In this document: positions 62,801-64,000 of the stretch, piece by piece | How positions within the stretch are numbered: position 1 is the first letter of the stretch | How the letters are laid out: each line of letters opens with the position of its first letter | From: Hymenolepis diminuta | Taxonomy: Eukaryota > Platyhelminthes > Cestoda > Cyclophyllidea > Hymenolepididae | Assembly: GCA_900708905.1 (NCBI GenBank) | Contig: CAADRB010000008.1 | Span: forward strand, 100,412 to 164,411 | Direction: 5' to 3' | DNA: 64,000 nucleotides | Position numbers and translations under genes: made by a program | Notes under the pieces: generated by a model | The model's database searches: none | Told to the model about the DNA's origin: nothing | The model's input: the letters and a program-made list of their open reading frames with translations, nothing else

Positions 62801-64000
62801 CCTACACGTCTATACATTGTTCTAGTTCATCTTAACTGAACCTTAGCGAGTTGTGCTATGTTAAATATACCATAAATAGTCTCATCTGCATGCGCTTGGT
62901 TATAAAATTAATACAAATGAATCAGTTTGACTTGGACATATAAAACATTAAGTCAACCGATTAACAAACTCTTGGTACAATAGACACACTGTTGCCCGTG
63001 GATTTGAAGAGCAAATTATGAAGACTGTAACTTAAACTCATCCTCCTATAAAGTATGAACAAACCAAACTCTCAAAATATCGAGTAAAGTATGAAATTTA
63101 TTAATCTAGTCTCACTATCTATTAGTAAGTGATTCCTCCCCTTTGTCCATCTTACAGAAATTGACTACCCTTCCTTTTATCCAAATGTTTTCTGATGATA
63201 AAAACTTGTCGATTTTTGCTGATCCATGGGTAAAATGATATAAATAATATTGATTTTCTGGAACTTATCTATATGAAAAGTTAGATCAAAAATTGGTATA
63301 ATAAAATAGCACCAAGTTAAACTAGTTTCTTATTACACTTCAAAATTAAGTTTCCAAAGGCATTAGAACTTACTCCAAAAATTAATAAATTTTTAATTTT
63401 GAAAATTAATTAAACGGAATTAATATCAGATTAATTTTATTTTAGACATTTGCGTCATTTTGTCCTGCGGATGTGCGCTAAAATTTAAAATGCAAAAATT
63501 CGCAAGTTCCGGATAGGAAGCAGTTGTTCACTTAGCATTTTCGTAATTCTTTGATATTGTAAAATAATTCTGTTTTTACTCTAATTTCTTTAAATTTCCT
63601 TCTGTTCTCTTACACCTTGAAAGTTAGACTGCAATTTATCAAATGTTAACCGTTGATTTCGTAAATATAGAAAAATTCGCCATCTTTCCGTGCATTTTAC
63701 ATTCTTAACTTTCCATGTGTCCGATGAAAAGAGATACCTTTTTCCGATCGATGACTTAATCCGACAAGTGCAATTAATTGACTAAATCCTCAGAACAGAC
63801 ATATTTCATTTACATGTCTCAAAGAACCAAAAAATCTTGTCCAATATTGTTTATAAAATTGCATAATTTTTATTTAAATGTATTAAAATTTATGAAAAAT
63901 ACAAATGTGAAATAATTTTTTCGATGTCTTTGACATTTTTAAACTTATCACATATTTTTTTATTATCATACCCATAGACGGGCAGAAAATCCTTTCCTTG
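59856..64000. other. AT-rich region without recognised gene
   Basis: I find no coding sequence that I can support. The part 60480-60960 is GC-richer, with a 7-bp stem hairpin (ATTGCTT ... AAGCAAT, 60703..60722) but no long frame. A C-run (eight Cs, 61470..61477) lies in a pyrimidine tract at 61457-61487. From 61000 to the end the sequence is AT-rich and featureless. Confidence 0.45.

Noticed and set aside
1..64000. tRNA genes, rRNA, CRISPR arrays, bacterial operons
   Set aside because: No B-box-like GGTTCGAATCC with matching cloverleaf, no regularly spaced repeats, and the DNA is clearly eukaryotic.

Overview
This is a eukaryotic window: AT-rich, no operons, very low coding density, one 595-base assembly gap and decayed transposable elements. 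The best guess is an arthropod, perhaps a copepod crustacean. That guess rests on base composition, on a degenerate mariner of a subfamily I associate with arthropods, and on a dunce-like gene; it is inference.

The clearest single-copy gene is on the minus strand. A 183-nt exon (8321..8503) encodes a segment that lines up with the N-terminal end of UCR1 in cAMP-specific phosphodiesterase 4 (PDE4, Drosophila dunce). It includes the RRxSFLYR protein kinase A site. Upstream of it lie three separate exons that start with ATG (9427..9656, 22395..22465, 30670..30794). All three end at good splice donors in phase 2, the phase the common exon accepts. This is the expected layout of a PDE4 gene: several promoters spread over tens of kb, each giving a different N-terminus. 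The rest of UCR1, UCR2 and the catalytic domain are not here and would lie to the left of base 1.

Layout. 1-3.8 kb: two possible decayed coding stretches on the plus strand and a reverse-transcriptase-like scrap on the minus strand. 8.1-9.8 kb: common PDE4 exon, the nearest first exon and its promoter. 12.5-31 kb: large introns with two further first exons, weaker exon candidates and a plus-strand mini-exon with excellent splice sites. 31-51 kb: almost featureless AT-rich DNA with a palindromic CRE, short ORFs and microsatellites. 51.7-54 kb: a transposon graveyard, with a dead mariner on the plus strand next to a frameshifted gag of an LTR retrotransposon on the minus strand, a very strong G-run, then the gap. 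54.6-64 kb: perfect inverted repeat, short tandem repeat, dispersed repeat copies and an unclassified open frame; no recognisable gene.

Most long ORFs in the window look like chance products of AT-rich sequence and are not annotated.
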